DNA of 64,000 nt from Actinobacteria bacterium HGW-Actinobacteria-2 (GCA_002841335.1 PHEY01000001.1:186964-250963); one strand, 5' to 3'; shown: positions 8,592-18,424, counted from the stretch's first letter. Numbers and translations: made by a program. Notes: generated from the letters alone by a model not told the origin.

Positions 8592-9661
8592 TCCTGATCA
8601 CGCAGCGTCCAGCCGGCATCGGTCATGGCCGCCCGCAGCAACTCCGCGCGGTCGGGGGTGACCTTCACCGACAAGAATCCCACCTCGCGGGAGTTGTCGT
8701 GATCGATGGACAAGTCTTCGATGTTCACCCCAGCGGCCTCGATGTCACGGAACAGTCGTGCCAGCGAGCCGGGGGCGTCGGGGATTTCGATGACCACGTC
8801 TGCATAGTCCACGGGCGCCGTCCCGTGCTTGCCCGGAAGCGCCCGCGTACCCTCCCGTCCGCGTTCGAGGATGGCGGTGAGGACGTCCGGATCGTCGAAG
8901 CCGTCGACCAACGCCTGCAGGTCGGCCAGCAGGACGGCCAACTCACTGCGGACGGCCGCAGAGTTTGCGTCGAGGATCTGGCGCCACAGCAGCGGATCAG
9001 ACCCGGCGATGCGAGTGACATCGCGCACCCCCTGCCCGGCCAGTCGCAGGTGTTCGGCGGGCACCTCAGTGAGGCGCGCCCCCATCAGCACCGAGACCAG
9101 GTGCGGCAGGTGCGAGACCTGCGCGACCGCCTCGTCATGGTGAGCGGCACCCATGCTGACCGAACGCGCCCGGCACAGCCGAGCGACTTCAGTGACGTCC
9201 AGGACGGCGTGGGCCGCACTGGTGTCGTGCGGGGTGATCACCCAGGTGCGATCGACGAACAGCTCCGGAGAGGCGGTCAGCGGACCGACCCGCTGCGAGC
9301 CGGCCATCGGATGCGAACCGACGTAGCGCGACAGATCGGCGCCGGTGGCGCGCAGTTGGGCCAACACCGTGCCCTTCACCGAGCCGACATCGGTCACAGT
9401 GGCGTGCGGGAAGCTCGCCAAGGCGTCGGCGATCGTGCCGGCAAGGGCGGTCGGCGGGACCGCCACCACCACCAGGCGGACCGCGTCGGCGTCGGGTTCG
9501 TCGGTCGTCCCAGCGCCCCGGGAGGCCGCTACTTGAGCGTGGCTGGGCACCAGATCGCGCAGGTGAACCGTCAACCCGGCAGCGGTGAGGGCGTGGGCCA
9601 CCGAGGCACCCACCAGCCCGGTGCCGATCACCAACACCGGGGACAACTCCCGTTCGTTCAC
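8579..9661 (-). CDS. tyrA: Prephenate dehydrogenase
   Basis: TyrA oxidatively decarboxylates prephenate to 4-hydroxyphenylpyruvate in tyrosine synthesis. The 360-residue product begins with the NAD-binding strand-turn VIGTGLVGAS. It continues with DVGSVKG and GSHPMAGS, the family's catalytic and substrate-binding signatures, and ends in an ACT-type domain from about residue 285 (IEIPDAPGSLARL), probably for feedback control by tyrosine. The GTG at 9661 is preferred because GGAG lies 5 nt upstream; an in-frame GTG at 9688 would add nine residues. There is no fused chorismate mutase. Confidence 0.94.
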   Translation of the reverse strand: MNERELSPVLVIGTGLVGASVAHALTAAGLTVHLRDLVPSHAQVAASRGAGTTDEPDADAVRLVVVAVPPTALAGTIADALASFPHATVTDVGSVKGTVLAQLRATGADLSRYVGSHPMAGSQRVGPLTASPELFVDRTWVITPHDTSAAHAVLDVTEVARLCRARSVSMGAAHHDEAVAQVSHLPHLVSVLMGARLTEVPAEHLRLAGQGVRDVTRIAGSDPLLWRQILDANSAAVRSELAVLLADLQALVDGFDDPDVLTAILERGREGTRALPGKHGTAPVDYADVVIEIPDAPGSLARLFRDIEAAGVNIEDLSIDHDNSREVGFLSVKVTPDRAELLRAAMTDAGWTLRDQDAAL

Positions 9662-9718
9662 CGCTTCTCCGCTCTCAAAACCTCGCACAGCCTACCGAGT
9701 CCGGGCGGCGAGTCGGGA

Positions 9719-10618
9719 TCAGGGCTGCTCTTCGACCCCGGCCGGACGCGGCCCGGTGTAGTCGGGGCCATACGCGCCAGGGGCCGGACGCCGCTTGCGC
9801 AGCGGCGCGGTGACCCCGGGGGCGAGGCGGCGAGCGAAGATCAAGAAGCCGGTGTGCCCGCTGGTGCCGTGCCCCGGCCGGATGGCCAGGCCTTCGGCGT
9901 GCCAGTCACGAGCGCTGTACTCCCGAGCCGCCGGCTCGGTGAAGCCGCCGTGGACGCGCAGGGTGTCCATGGTGCGTCCCAGCTGGGTGGTGGTGGCCAC
10001 GTAGCAGCACAGCATGCCGCCGGGCACCAACACGTCGGCGACCAGGTCGATGCAGTCCCAGGGCGCCAGCATGTCGAGGATCACCCGATCGACTTCGTCG
10101 CCGGCGTTGTCGGCGACCAGATCGCCGACCCGCAGCGTCCAGGCCGGGTGCGGGCCACCGAAGAAGGTCTCCACATTGCGCTGGGCGATCTTGGCGAAGT
10201 CCTCGCGCCGCTCGTAGGAGAACACCTTGCCGGTGCTGCCGACCGCGCGCAGCAGGAACATCGACAACGCCCCCGACCCGGCCCCGGCCTCCAGCACACG
10301 AGCGCCGGGGAAGATGTCGGTCTGCACCAGAATGTGCGCGGCGTCCTTCGGGTAGACCACAGCCGCCCCACGGGGCATGGTGACGGTGAACTCCTCCAAC
10401 AACTGCCGGAAGGCCAGGTAGGCCGCGCCCCCGGCCGAATGGACGACCGTGCCCTCGGGCTTGCCGATCAACTCGTCGTGGCTGATCGCGCCCTTGGTGG
10501 TGTGGAAACTCCCGCCCGGTGCCAGCATGACCGAATGCCGCCGGCCTTTCGAGTCCGACAACGTGACTCGCTCACCGACCTCGAACAGTCCGGTGCGAAC
10601 CCCACTCAACTCAGCCAC
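9719..10618 (-). CDS. trmI: tRNA (adenine-58-N1)-methyltransferase TrmI
   Basis: TrmI uses S-adenosylmethionine to methylate A58 in the tRNA T loop. The 299-residue protein has the typical N-terminal beta region (GERVTLSDSKGRRH), then a class I methyltransferase core with the SAM motif LEAGAGSGALS (about 108-118) and the catalytic-motif region VILDMLAPWD (about 180). It closely resembles the mycobacterial enzyme. The GTG at 10618 overlaps the stop of the upstream lipoprotein gene by 8 nt, with a G-rich ribosome binding site 7 nt before it, so translation is probably coupled. Confidence 0.92.
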   Translation of the reverse strand: MAELSGVRTGLFEVGERVTLSDSKGRRHSVMLAPGGSFHTTKGAISHDELIGKPEGTVVHSAGGAAYLAFRQLLEEFTVTMPRGAAVVYPKDAAHILVQTDIFPGARVLEAGAGSGALSMFLLRAVGSTGKVFSYERREDFAKIAQRNVETFFGGPHPAWTLRVGDLVADNAGDEVDRVILDMLAPWDCIDLVADVLVPGGMLCCYVATTTQLGRTMDTLRVHGGFTEPAAREYSARDWHAEGLAIRPGHGTSGHTGFLIFARRLAPGVTAPLRKRRPAPGAYGPDYTGPRPAGVEEQP

Positions 10619-12098
10619 GCGTGAACCCCCACAATCCCAGCTGCTCGCCGCTGCCGAAGTTTCCATTAGCCATCTGATAGCCCGGGCCGACCAGGAGGAA
10701 CTCCGGGCCCTGCGAGACCGGCAGGACGGTCAGATCGGTGGCTGCCTGTAGCTGCAGTTCGCTCAGATCGGCACCCCGGGCGGTGCCGGTCGTCATCCGC
10801 GCATGCGCCTCGAGTTCGGCGAGCTTCACCTTGCTCGACCCCAACGGGGAGCCCAAGTAGAGCTGCAGCCAGCCGAGCGCGTTGTTGATCCAGCCCGGTG
10901 CGGTGGTCAGCAGCAGATCGGCACTCGGATCGGTGGTCAGCCGCACGCTGACTCCGTCGAGGTCCTCCAGTCGGTCGCGCAGCAGGCGGGCCACGTCCGC
11001 GGAGGTGGGATCGGCCGGGTCGTAGCCCAGCGACAGATTGCGGCGGGCGCCCTTCAGCGCGGGCAGCTTGGGCCGTCCGCCGACCGGGAAGGCCGAGACC
11101 CGATCCGGAACACCGATCGGCACCACCGAATCCAGCGACCGATCAGCCTGCAGCGCCTTGGCGACCGCGGCGCGGACGTCCTTGTGGCTGCGGAAAGTGC
11201 TCTTCGGGTTCCAGTACAGCCGGGTGACCTTCACTCCCTGCAGACCGATCCGGGTGAACCCCTTCTCGGTGGTCCCGCCGTGCGCACTGATCTCGTTGTC
11301 GACGCGGGCCTGCGCCGACGCGTCCAGGCAGGCCCAGGCCGCGTCCACTTCGCCGGCATTGATGGCCGCCTCGGCCGCCACCGAGTCGGCAGCCACCGAC
11401 ACCCGCACGGCCGGCAGCAGCGCCCTGGTGGGTCCGGTGTAGTCCTCGTAGCGCGTCAGGTCGGCGGAGTGCTCGGTGAGCGTGGTGAGCTGCAGCGGAC
11501 CCGAACCGACCGGCAGGGTGCCCAGTGGTAGCTGGGCGTCCGGGTCGAAGGTGTGCTGGTTCACGATGGACGCCGCCTGGCTGGACAGCGCGTAGCCGAA
11601 CTGGTTGTCCTCACGGCTCAGGACGAACCGGACGGTCTGCAGGTTCGGAGTTTCGATCCGGCTGACCGAGTCGAGCAGGTGCACCGAGGTGCCCGGAACG
11701 CGCAGGCGCAACGCCCGCTGCAGCGAGAACTTCACGTCCGCTGAGGTCACCGGCTCCCCGTTGGTGAACTTCAGCGCCGCCGGCAGCGTGCATTCGTAGA
11801 CCATCCGGGAGGTGAACACACAATCCTGGGCGGCATCGGGCTTCAGGTTGCCGTTGGGCAGCACCTGCATCAGCCGCTGGAACACGGTGGTGACCAGGAT
11901 CGAGTCGGTGCGGCTCACCGCGAAGGCCGGGTCGAGCGTTCCGATCGTTCCGGTCACCAGCAGAGTGAATGGCCGCGGGGCGGCCGTCGGTGATGCCGAA
12001 GGGGACGGAGCCGCCGGGGTACAACCAGCGAGGATGACCGCGACGGCCAGCGCGATGGTGATCGCCCAGGCCCGTGCCGGGTTGGGGTTAGCGCCCAT
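10611..12098 (-). CDS. ABC-type peptide/solute-binding lipoprotein (family 5)
   Basis: The 495-residue protein has a lipoprotein signal peptide (hydrophobic residues ~11-24, lipobox LAGC with Cys at about 26), a Ser/Pro/Ala linker and an extracellular bacterial family 5 solute-binding fold. Typical signatures are TLDPAF near 55, TNGEPVTSADVKFS near 115 and YWNPKS near 295. Such proteins capture peptides or other solutes for an ABC importer. No permease or ATPase gene is nearby, so it is an orphan here. It overlaps the end of metH by 11 nt and the start of trmI by 8 nt, so all three are likely one transcript; the biological link is unclear. Confidence 0.87.
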   Translation of the reverse strand: MGANPNPARAWAITIALAVAVILAGCTPAAPSPSASPTAAPRPFTLLVTGTIGTLDPAFAVSRTDSILVTTVFQRLMQVLPNGNLKPDAAQDCVFTSRMVYECTLPAALKFTNGEPVTSADVKFSLQRALRLRVPGTSVHLLDSVSRIETPNLQTVRFVLSREDNQFGYALSSQAASIVNQHTFDPDAQLPLGTLPVGSGPLQLTTLTEHSADLTRYEDYTGPTRALLPAVRVSVAADSVAAEAAINAGEVDAAWACLDASAQARVDNEISAHGGTTEKGFTRIGLQGVKVTRLYWNPKSTFRSHKDVRAAVAKALQADRSLDSVVPIGVPDRVSAFPVGGRPKLPALKGARRNLSLGYDPADPTSADVARLLRDRLEDLDGVSVRLTTDPSADLLLTTAPGWINNALGWLQLYLGSPLGSSKVKLAELEAHARMTTGTARGADLSELQLQAATDLTVLPVSQGPEFLLVGPGYQMANGNFGSGEQLGLWGFTRG

Positions 12099-15000
12099 CG
12101 AAATACTTGGCCTCCGGGTGGTGAATGATGATGGCGTCGGTGGACTGCTCAGGATGAAGCTGGAACTCCGCCGACAAGGTGACGTCGATCCTGTCGGGCC
12201 GCAACAGCGAGACTAGTTTGCCGCGATCGGCCAGTTCTGGACAGGCCGGGTAGCCGAAGGAGAACCGGCCACCGCGGTAGTCCTGCTTGCGCAGCATCTG
12301 CTCCATCGGACCGTCACCGGACAACCCGAGCTCGGCACGGACGCGGGCATGCCAGTACTCGGCCAACGCCTCGGTGAGCTGGACGCTCAGACCGTGCAGT
12401 TCGAGGTACTCGCGATAGGCGTCGGCCTCGAACAACTTGGCGGTGGCCTCCCCCACCGGCCCCATGGTGACCAGCTGGATGCCGATCACGTCCGGACCGT
12501 TCTCGCGAGCCTCGTCGGCGTCGCGGAAGAAGTCGGCCAGGCACAGGTGCCGGTCGCGGGACTGCCGCGGCCAGGTGAACTGGGTCACTTCACGTTCGTG
12601 ATCGTCCGGATCGAGCAGCACCAAGGTGTTGTCGGTCGAGTAGCAGGGCCAGTAGCCGTAGACCACCGCCGGTGCGACCAGCGACTCGGTGTGCAGCCGG
12701 TCCAGCCAACGCCGCAGTCGCGGCATGCCCTCGGTCTCGACCAGTTCCTCGTAGCTGGCCCCGCCCCGGGTGCTCTTGAAGCCCCACTGGCCGGCGAAGG
12801 TGGCGCGCAGATCGAGCCAGCCGGCGATTTCGGTCAGCGACACGCCCTTGACCACCCGACTCCCCCAGAACGGCGGGGTCGGCACCGGTAGGCCCCGGGC
12901 GACGTCGGAACGTCCGAAGACCTCCGTCGGCTCGGTCCGTTCAGGACGGGGACGTGCCGGTACCCGGCGTACCCGCGGCTCGGGCAACTTGGCACCCTGT
13001 TCGCCGCGCTTGACCGCCATCACCTGCTCCATCAGCGACAAGCCCTCGAAGGCGTCGCGGGCGTAGCGGACCTCGCCGTCGTACAGCGCGTTGAGGTCTT
13101 GCTCGACGTACGGCCTGGTCAGCGCAGCGCCGCCGAGCAGCACCGGGAACTCGGTCAGGCCGCGCCGGTTGAGCTCTTCGAGGTTGTCGCGCATCACCAC
13201 GGTGGACTTGACCAGCAGACCGGACATGCCGATGGCGTCGGCGTTGTGCACCAACGCGGCTTCGATGATCGCGCTCACCGGCTGCTTGATGCCCAGATTG
13301 ACCACGGTGTAGCCGTTGTTGGTCAAGATGATGTCGACCAGGTTCTTGCCGATGTCGTGGACGTCGCCGGTGACCGTGGCCAGCACCAAGGTGCCCTTGC
13401 CGGCGGAGTCCGCCTTGTCCAGGTGCGGCTCCAGGTACCGCACCGCGGTCTTCATCACCTCGGCCGAACCCAGCACGAACGGCAGCTGCATCTGGCCGGA
13501 GCCGAACAGTTCGCCGACGGTCTTCATTCCGGCCAGCAGGTCGTCATTGATGATCGCCAGAGCGGGCTTGTCGGTCAGCGCCAACTCCAGATCTTCGGCC
13601 AGGCCCTTGGCGTCCCCGTCGATGATCCGACGCTGCAGGCGCTCGTTCACCGGCAGCGCGGCCATCTCGGCGGCCCGAGCCTCGCCGGTGGCCTGCGTGG
13701 TGACCCCCTCGAACAGCTCCAGGAAGCGGGTCAGCGGATCGTAGTCCTCCCGGCGGCGGTCGTAGATCAGATCCTCGGCGACCTGGCGCTGCTCCTCAGA
13801 GATGCGCGCGATCGGCAGGATCCGTGACGGCGGCACGATGCCCGAATCCAGACCGGCCCGGACGCACTCGTGCAGGAACACCGAGTTGAGCACCTGGCGA
13901 GCGGCCGGGTTCAGCCCGAAGGAGACGTTGGACACGCCCAAAGTGGTGTGGATGCCGGGGTACTTCGCGGTCACCTGAGCGATTGCCTCGATGGTCTCCA
14001 GAGCGTCGCGCCGAGTCTCCTCCTGGCCGGTGGCGATCGGGAAGGTGAGGCAGTCGATGATGATGTCGCCCAGGCTCAGGCCCCAGTTCTCGGTGAGCTC
14101 GGTGACCAGCCGATCAGCCACCCGCACCTTCCACTCCGCGGTGCGCGCCTGACCCTCCTCATCGATGGTGAGAGCGACCACGGCGGCGCCGTGTTCGACC
14201 ACCAGCGGCATGATCCGAGCGAAGCGGGACGTGGGGCCGTCACCGTCCTCGAAGTTCACCGAGTTGATCGTGCAGCGCCCGCCGAGCTGTTCCAGGCCGG
14301 CCCGCAGCACCTCCGGCTCGGTGGAGTCCAGCATGATCGGCAGCGAGACCGCGGTGCCCAGCCGGGACGCCAGCTCGCGCATGTCCGCGCTGCCGTCGCG
14401 TCCGACGTAGTCGACGCACAAATCCAGCAGGTGGGCCCCGGCACGGCTCTGCTGCTTGGCGATCTCGACGCATTCGTCCCAGTTCTGGTCGAGCATCGCC
14501 TCCCGGAACGCCTTCGAACCGTTGGCGTTGGTGCGCTCGCCGATCGACAGATACGCCAGGTCCTGGTGCAGCGGCACCTCGGTGTAGAGCGAGGAGACCG
14601 AGCTGATCACTTCCGGGGCGCGCACCGGCGCCGTCCGGGCGGCCACACTGCGCGCCAGCGCGGCGATGTGGTCCGGTGTGGTGCCACAGCAGCCGCCGAC
14701 CAGGCCCAGGCCGTAGTCGTTGGCGAATCGATCCAGGTAGTCGACGAACTCCGTCGGGCCCATCGGGTAGCGGGCGCCGTCGGGAGTCAGCTCGGGCAGC
14801 CCGGCGTTCGGCATGCAGGTGACCAGGCCGGGAGCGTGTCGGCTGAGGTGGCGCAGATATTCGCTCATCTCGGTCGGCCCGGTGCCGCAGTTGAGCCCGA
14901 TCGCCTCCACCCCGAGCCGTCCCAGGACGGCCACCGCGGCGCCGATCTCGCTACCCAGCAGCATCGTTCCGGAGGTCTCAATGGTCACGCTGGCGAAGAC

Positions 15001-15555
15001 CGGCAGGTCGGCGCCCAGAGCCCGCAGCGCATGCCGGGCACCGTTGATCGCCGCCTTGGTCTGCAGCAGGTCCTGGCTGGTCTCGACCTGGAAGCCGTCG
15101 ACGCCGCCGGCGATCATGGCCTCGGCCTGCTCCTGATAGGCCGCCAACAGGGCCGCGTAGCTGACGTGACCCAGACTGGGCAATTTGGTCCCCGGACCCA
15201 TGCTGCCCAGCACGTAGCGGGCTCGCTCAGGCGTGGCGGCGGCATCGGCCGCCTGACGCGCCAGGGACGCGCCCGCCAGCGCCAACTCACCGATCCGGTC
15301 GGCGATGTCGTACTCGGCCAACGCGCTGAGGTTGGCGCCGAAGGTGTTGGTCTCCACCACGTCCGCGCCTGCGGCGAAGTAGGCGGCGTGAATGCCGGTG
15401 ACCACGTCGGGTCGAGTGAGGTTCAAAACCTCGTTGCAGCCGTCCAAACCGTCGAAGTCGGCGGTGGTCAGGTTGTACCCCTGCAGCATCGTGCCCATAC
15501 CACCGTCGGCCACGAGGACGCGGGCGGCGAGGGCTTGGCGCAGATCTTGGGTCAT
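12088..15555 (-). CDS. metH: Cobalamin-dependent methionine synthase
   Basis: MetH moves a methyl group from methyltetrahydrofolate through cobalamin to homocysteine. The 1155-residue product has all modules: the homocysteine-binding barrel (to ~300, zinc ligands in GLNCGTG and GGCCGTT), the pterin-binding barrel (~330-590, ERTNANGSKAF), the B12 cap (~640-710), the B12 Rossmann domain with the cobalt-ligating His in DVHDIGKN (~731-738), and the C-terminal reactivation domain. The start codon lies 7 nt after a TATCCT -10 box, leaving no leader and therefore no room for a cobalamin riboswitch. The lipoprotein and trmI genes follow with overlaps. Confidence 0.97.
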   Translation of the reverse strand: MTQDLRQALAARVLVADGGMGTMLQGYNLTTADFDGLDGCNEVLNLTRPDVVTGIHAAYFAAGADVVETNTFGANLSALAEYDIADRIGELALAGASLARQAADAAATPERARYVLGSMGPGTKLPSLGHVSYAALLAAYQEQAEAMIAGGVDGFQVETSQDLLQTKAAINGARHALRALGADLPVFASVTIETSGTMLLGSEIGAAVAVLGRLGVEAIGLNCGTGPTEMSEYLRHLSRHAPGLVTCMPNAGLPELTPDGARYPMGPTEFVDYLDRFANDYGLGLVGGCCGTTPDHIAALARSVAARTAPVRAPEVISSVSSLYTEVPLHQDLAYLSIGERTNANGSKAFREAMLDQNWDECVEIAKQQSRAGAHLLDLCVDYVGRDGSADMRELASRLGTAVSLPIMLDSTEPEVLRAGLEQLGGRCTINSVNFEDGDGPTSRFARIMPLVVEHGAAVVALTIDEEGQARTAEWKVRVADRLVTELTENWGLSLGDIIIDCLTFPIATGQEETRRDALETIEAIAQVTAKYPGIHTTLGVSNVSFGLNPAARQVLNSVFLHECVRAGLDSGIVPPSRILPIARISEEQRQVAEDLIYDRRREDYDPLTRFLELFEGVTTQATGEARAAEMAALPVNERLQRRIIDGDAKGLAEDLELALTDKPALAIINDDLLAGMKTVGELFGSGQMQLPFVLGSAEVMKTAVRYLEPHLDKADSAGKGTLVLATVTGDVHDIGKNLVDIILTNNGYTVVNLGIKQPVSAIIEAALVHNADAIGMSGLLVKSTVVMRDNLEELNRRGLTEFPVLLGGAALTRPYVEQDLNALYDGEVRYARDAFEGLSLMEQVMAVKRGEQGAKLPEPRVRRVPARPRPERTEPTEVFGRSDVARGLPVPTPPFWGSRVVKGVSLTEIAGWLDLRATFAGQWGFKSTRGGASYEELVETEGMPRLRRWLDRLHTESLVAPAVVYGYWPCYSTDNTLVLLDPDDHEREVTQFTWPRQSRDRHLCLADFFRDADEARENGPDVIGIQLVTMGPVGEATAKLFEADAYREYLELHGLSVQLTEALAEYWHARVRAELGLSGDGPMEQMLRKQDYRGGRFSFGYPACPELADRGKLVSLLRPDRIDVTLSAEFQLHPEQSTDAIIIHHPEAKYFDGR

Positions 15556-15593
15556 GGGCAGCAGGATAGGCGAGACCGCCTAGGGTGGAGACC
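15556..15593. promoter_or_regulatory. 38-bp divergent leaderless promoter pair (metH / PAC2)
   Basis: Only 38 bp separate the two divergent start codons. On the plus strand TAGGGT (15581-15586) is 7 nt before ATG 15594. On the minus strand TATCCT (15563-15568) is 7 nt before ATG 15555. Both fit TANNNT, so both mRNAs would be leaderless, and each promoter's upstream half would lie over the other's -10 or inside the neighbouring gene. Confidence 0.6.
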
Positions 15594-16433
15594 ATGGCAG
15601 ACGCTCGTGGGCTTACCGGATTGCGCAACCCGGCGGTGGTGGCCGCCTTCGGGGGGTGGAATGACGCCTGCGAAGCCGCCAGCGGAGTCATCGACCATCT
15701 GGTCGACCACTATCGCGCCGAACTGGCTTTTGCCCTCGATCCGGAGGACTACTACGACTTTCAGGTGAACCGGCCCGGGCTGAAGCTCGTCGGTGATCGC
15801 CGGGTGCTGGAGTGGCCCACCACGGAGGTTCTGGTGGCCCACCTCGAAGAGCGTGACCTGGTGTTGATCGGTGGCCCCGAACCCAACTTCCGCTGGCAGG
15901 CCTTCTCGGCGCGACTGATGTCGATGCTGCGCAGCATCAACCCCGAAATGGTCGTTCTGCTCGGCGCCATGCTCACCGATGCGCCGCACAGCCGTCCGGT
16001 GCCGGTGGCCGGCTCGGCCAGCCCCGCCTCCTTGGCCGGCGAACTCGGTATGGAGCCCTCCGACTACGAGGGACCGACCGGCATCGTCGGTGTGCTGGCC
16101 AATGAGTGCGAACGCTCCGCGATTCCGGTGGTGTCGCTGTGGGCTTCGGTCCCCCACTACGTGTCCGAGCCGCCCAACCCGAAGGCCACCTTGGCCCTGC
16201 TGGCGCGGCTGGAGGGGGTGCTCAACCTGGCGCTCGACAGCGGCGAGATGGTGGAGGCGGCCACCGCCTGGATCGCGCAGGTCGACGAACTGGTCGCCGA
16301 CGATCCCGACATCGCCACCTACATCAGCGCGCTCGAGGAGCGCCGGGATGAAACCACCCCGGCGCCCACCGGCGATGTGATCGCCGCAGAGTTCGAGCGA
16401 TACCTGCGCCGCCGCGACCAGCGTCGCGGCTAG
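15594..16433 (+). CDS. PAC2 family protein
   Basis: The 279-residue protein belongs to the PAC2 (proteasome assembly chaperone 2-like) family common in actinobacteria. Visible features are the N-terminal [16 protein letters not shown] block, the [10 protein letters not shown] strand, [11 protein letters not shown], and the [17 protein letters not shown] region. The fold resembles purine nucleoside phosphorylase-like alpha/beta proteins. The bacterial function is unknown, and a link to the proteasome is not shown by this sequence. The ATG at 15594 fits a leaderless transcript; a GTG at 15585 would add three residues. The stop shares CTAG with rpe on the other strand. Confidence 0.85.
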   Translation: MADARGLTGLRNPAVVAAFGGWNDACEAASGVIDHLVDHYRAELAFALDPEDYYDFQVNRPGLKLVGDRRVLEWPTTEVLVAHLEERDLVLIGGPEPNFRWQAFSARLMSMLRSINPEMVVLLGAMLTDAPHSRPVPVAGSASPASLAGELGMEPSDYEGPTGIVGVLANECERSAIPVVSLWASVPHYVSEPPNPKATLALLARLEGVLNLALDSGEMVEAATAWIAQVDELVADDPDIATYISALEERRDETTPAPTGDVIAAEFERYLRRRDQRRG

Positions 16434-17092
16434 TGGCAGCAGGATTCGGCGATCGAGCGCAATTGCTGCACCATCGCGTCCGGGTCGTCGGCGCGATACA
16501 CCGCTGAACCGGCCACGAACGTGTCCGCGCCGGCTTCGACGCACCGCTCGATGGTTTCGGCCGACACGCCCCCGTCCACCTGCAGCCAGATGTCCCCACC
16601 GCGTTTGTCGAGCAGTGCTCGGGTGCGGCGGATCTTCGGCAACACGATGTCGAGGAACGACTGACCGCCGAAACCCGGCTCGACGGTCATCAGCAAGACC
16701 ATGTCGAGCTCACCGAGAAGGTCCTCGTACGGCTCGATCGGCGTGGCCGGACGCAGCCCCATCGACGCTCTGGCACCGAGGGAGCGCAGCTCCCTGGCCA
16801 GCTTCACGGGTGCGTCGGAGGCTTCGATGTGGAAAGTGACTGACTCGGCACCGGCTTCGGCGTAAGCAGGTGCCCAGCGATCCACCTCGGCGATCATGAG
16901 GTGGATGTCGAGCATTTTGTCGGTTCCTGCCCGAACCTTCTCCACCACCGGCAAGCCGAAGGTGAGGTTCGGGACGAAACGGTTGTCCATCACATCCAGA
17001 TGAACCGCATCGCAGCTGGGGATGCGTGCGATCTCGGAGTTCAGGCTGGCGAGGTCGGCGTTCAAGACGCTCGGCGTGATCCGGATTCCCAT
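16430..17092 (-). CDS. rpe: Ribulose-phosphate 3-epimerase
   Basis: Rpe interconverts ribulose-5-phosphate and xylulose-5-phosphate in the pentose phosphate pathway. The 220-residue TIM barrel shows the family signatures PSVLNADLA (7-15), [17 protein letters not shown] (metal-binding His and Asp, ~30-46), DIHLMI (~64-69), [11 protein letters not shown] (~137-147) and VDGGV (~174-178). A TAAGGT -10 box at 17099-17104 is 6 nt before the ATG, so a leaderless transcript can start inside the end of rsmB. Confidence 0.97.
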   Translation of the reverse strand: MGIRITPSVLNADLASLNSEIARIPSCDAVHLDVMDNRFVPNLTFGLPVVEKVRAGTDKMLDIHLMIAEVDRWAPAYAEAGAESVTFHIEASDAPVKLARELRSLGARASMGLRPATPIEPYEDLLGELDMVLLMTVEPGFGGQSFLDIVLPKIRRTRALLDKRGGDIWLQVDGGVSAETIERCVEAGADTFVAGSAVYRADDPDAMVQQLRSIAESCCH

Positions 17093-17098
17093 GGCCGC

Positions 17099-17104
17099 AC
17101 CTTA
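17099..17104 (-). promoter_or_regulatory. Predicted -10 box for rpe (leaderless)
   Basis: On the minus strand TAAGGT ends 6 nt before the rpe ATG and overlaps the TAA stop of rsmB. It would let rpe be transcribed independently of the fmt-rsmB operon. Confidence 0.4.
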
Positions 17105-18424
17105 CCGGCGCCGCAGAAGCCCCAGGAACATTGCGTCGGTGCCGTGTCGATGCGGCCATAGCTGGACGAAGTCACCCAGTGCGGCGTTGGGCACCTCGGG
17201 CAGATACTCCGGGGCCGACAGCACGTCGGTCTGATCGGCCACCCCGGCCACGATCGCCGCGGTCTCGGCCTGGTGCGGGGAGCAGGTGACGTAAGCCACC
17301 ACCCCACCGGACGGCACCGAGTTGATCGCCGAAGCGAGCAGCTCGCGCTGGAGCACGTTGAGGGTGGCCACATCGCCGGGTTGGTGGCGCCACCGGCTCT
17401 CCGGACGGCGCCGCAACGCGCCCAGCCCGGTGCACGGCACATCGGCCAACACCGCGGCGAAGCTGCCCGGAGCCCACGGCGGACGGGTGCTGTCAGCGGT
17501 GAGCACGGTGGGACTAATAGCTTCAGGGAAGGCTCGCAGATTGCTGGAGACCAGTTCGGCACGATGAGCATGCCGTTCGGCGGCGACCAGGCGGCGTCCC
17601 TGTTGTGCGGCCAACCCGGCCAGGATCGCGGTCTTTCCGCCCGGGCCCGCGCACAGGTCCAGCCACGGGCCGGCCGGTGCCTCTACCCGGGAGAAAGCCA
17701 GCGCGACCAGCTGAGAGCCCTCGTCCTGCACGCCGGCACGGCCTTCGGCGACCGCGGCGATGCTGGCCGGATCGCCGTCGGCGTAGGCACCGTAGGGAGA
17801 GAACCGCGCCGGTTCACCGCCCAGTTCGCTCACTTCGGCCAAGCCGGGCCGGACCACCAGGGTGGGCTTGGCGGGGGCGTTGTTGGCCTCGAAGGTCTCG
17901 ATGAGCTCTCCGAGTGGCAGCAGGTCGAGGAAGGCCTCGGCGATCCAACGCGGATGGTAGTTGGCCAAGGCGATGCGGCCGAGATTGTCCTCGTTCTCAC
18001 CCAGGACCTCCAGCCAGCCCAGCCAGTCCCGAGCAGCGACCTTGCGCAGGATCGCGTTGACCAGGCCGACCAGCCGCTCCCCCACTTCCAGGGCGGCAAG
18101 GTCGACGGTGGCCGAGATCGCTGCGTGCGCCGGCACCCGCATGTTCAACAGCTGGTGGGCGCCGAGGCGCAGAATGTCGACCACCGCAGGCTGCAGGGTG
18201 CGCAGTTCGCGTCCAGAGGCGGCCACCAGGATCTGGTCGTAGGTGCCCATGGCCCGGCAGGTCCCCGACACCAGTTCAGTGGCGAAACCCGCGTCCTGGC
18301 TGCTCAGCGCACCGCGCTGGCGGGCGAGTTCGAGGTTGGCGTAAGCGCCGTTCGCGGTCACCGCACGCAGGATCTTGAAGGCCGCGCTGCGGGCCGGATC
18401 CTGGCGGCGTCCCTTGCGGCTCAC
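17102..18424 (-). CDS. rsmB: 16S rRNA (cytosine-967-C5)-methyltransferase RsmB
   Basis: The 440-residue protein has an N-terminal NusB-like RNA-binding domain (to ~140) and a C-terminal SAM methyltransferase domain. Visible motifs are the SAM loop LDLCAGPGGKT (~263-273), LADVPCTGLG with a catalytic-type Cys (~340) and VAYVTCSPH (~385). It methylates C967 of 16S rRNA. The GTG at 18424 overlaps the TGA of fmt by 4 nt (GTGA), the usual coupled arrangement; in-frame starts further left would run into fmt. Confidence 0.94.
   Translation of the reverse strand: MSRKGRRQDPARSAAFKILRAVTANGAYANLELARQRGALSSQDAGFATELVSGTCRAMGTYDQILVAASGRELRTLQPAVVDILRLGAHQLLNMRVPAHAAISATVDLAALEVGERLVGLVNAILRKVAARDWLGWLEVLGENEDNLGRIALANYHPRWIAEAFLDLLPLGELIETFEANNAPAKPTLVVRPGLAEVSELGGEPARFSPYGAYADGDPASIAAVAEGRAGVQDEGSQLVALAFSRVEAPAGPWLDLCAGPGGKTAILAGLAAQQGRRLVAAERHAHRAELVSSNLRAFPEAISPTVLTADSTRPPWAPGSFAAVLADVPCTGLGALRRRPESRWRHQPGDVATLNVLQRELLASAINSVPSGGVVAYVTCSPHQAETAAIVAGVADQTDVLSAPEYLPEVPNAALGDFVQLWPHRHGTDAMFLGLLRRR

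Noticed and set aside
15556-15593. Possible cobalamin riboswitch upstream of metH
   Set aside because: The gap to the divergent gene is only 38 bp, far too short.
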